Positions 15,310-15,411 of a stretch of 15,411 nt of DNA are shown one piece after another. Made by a program: the position numbers and the translations under genes. The notes under the pieces were generated by a model that saw only the letters and a program-made list of their open reading frames with translations, did not search any database and had not been told where the DNA came from. Source of the stretch: an uncultured Ruminococcus sp. (GTDB lineage Bacteria > Bacillota > Clostridia > Oscillospirales > Acutalibacteraceae). Every line of letters begins with the position of its first letter. The first letter of the stretch is position 1. Location: assembly GCA_902797065.1 (NCBI GenBank), contig CADBRK010000265.1, positions 1 to 15,411 of the forward strand. Reading direction: 5' to 3'.

Positions 15310-15411
15310 AACCTAAATTGTCACATTAAACGAGGAGCTAAGCTCCAACAAGCTCGCTTGATTGGAGCGAGCGACGACGTCAACAAACGTCGTGGAGCTT
15401 TAGCTCCTGCG
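15310..15411. repeat. Nested palindromic repeat element at right edge
   Basis: After about 20 AT-rich bases downstream of pyrI, bases 15331-15411 are almost wholly self-complementary. The outer arms AGGAGCTAAGCTCC (15333-15346) and GGAGCTTTAGCTCCT (15394-15408) pair with one bulge, and each is also a palindrome by itself. Inside are GCTCGCT/AGCGAGC (15352-15358 and 15366-15372) and ACGACGT/ACGTCGT (15374-15380 and 15387-15393). An alternative stem pairs 15342-15353 with 15356-15368. This is typical of small dispersed palindromic repeats or a MITE-like element, and might also end the pyr transcript. It is cut off by the window edge, so full extent and any T-tract are unknown. Confidence 0.6.

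Overview
The window looks like chromosomal DNA of a spore-forming, low-to-moderate GC member of the Clostridia, most likely an Oscillospiraceae or Ruminococcus-like gut bacterium. This rests on three things seen together: stage III sporulation (spoIIIA) genes, a Clostridia-type pyrimidine operon with PyrK/PyrD (class 1B dihydroorotate dehydrogenase) and PyrI, and a type I dockerin protein of the kind found in cellulosome- or amylosome-forming ruminococci. The genus is inferred from gene content, not from a marker gene.

Layout. Bases 1-126 hold no convincing gene. They contain a GC-rich hairpin at the extreme left in otherwise AT-rich DNA. Bases 127-2153 (minus strand) carry spoIIIAA-AB-AC-AD as a tightly overlapping set, but the expected next gene, spoIIIAE, does not follow. 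Bases 2297-2665 (plus) encode a small secreted lipoprotein of unknown function. Bases 2704-2934 (minus) encode a 76-residue protein that resembles the small DUF3787-type proteins of spore formers. A short regulatory region follows, with a near-consensus sigma-A promoter at 3070-3098.

From 3160 to 15309 every gene is on the plus strand, in the order pyrC-carA-carB-(dockerin amidase)-pyrK-pyrD-pyrF-(HAD phosphatase)-pyrE-pyrB-pyrI. This set covers all six steps from bicarbonate/glutamine to UMP. CarAB makes carbamoyl phosphate, PyrB/PyrI makes carbamoyl aspartate, PyrC closes the ring, PyrD/PyrK oxidises dihydroorotate, PyrE adds ribose phosphate and PyrF decarboxylates OMP to UMP. Most junctions overlap or are a few bases apart, so this is probably one transcription unit. 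The exception is the carB-amidase junction (142 bases), which contains a perfect 15-bp inverted repeat.

The two unexpected members are a secreted, dockerin-bearing N-acetylmuramoyl-L-alanine amidase between carB and pyrK, and a HAD-family phosphatase between pyrF and pyrE. The dockerin-amidase is the most unusual feature: a cell-wall hydrolase with a scaffold-docking module placed inside a nucleotide biosynthesis operon.

The right end (15331-15411) is a dense nest of inverted repeats that looks like a small palindromic repeat element running to the window edge. An 11-base word is shared, in inverted orientation, by the two window ends, which suggests that both ends fall in repeats.
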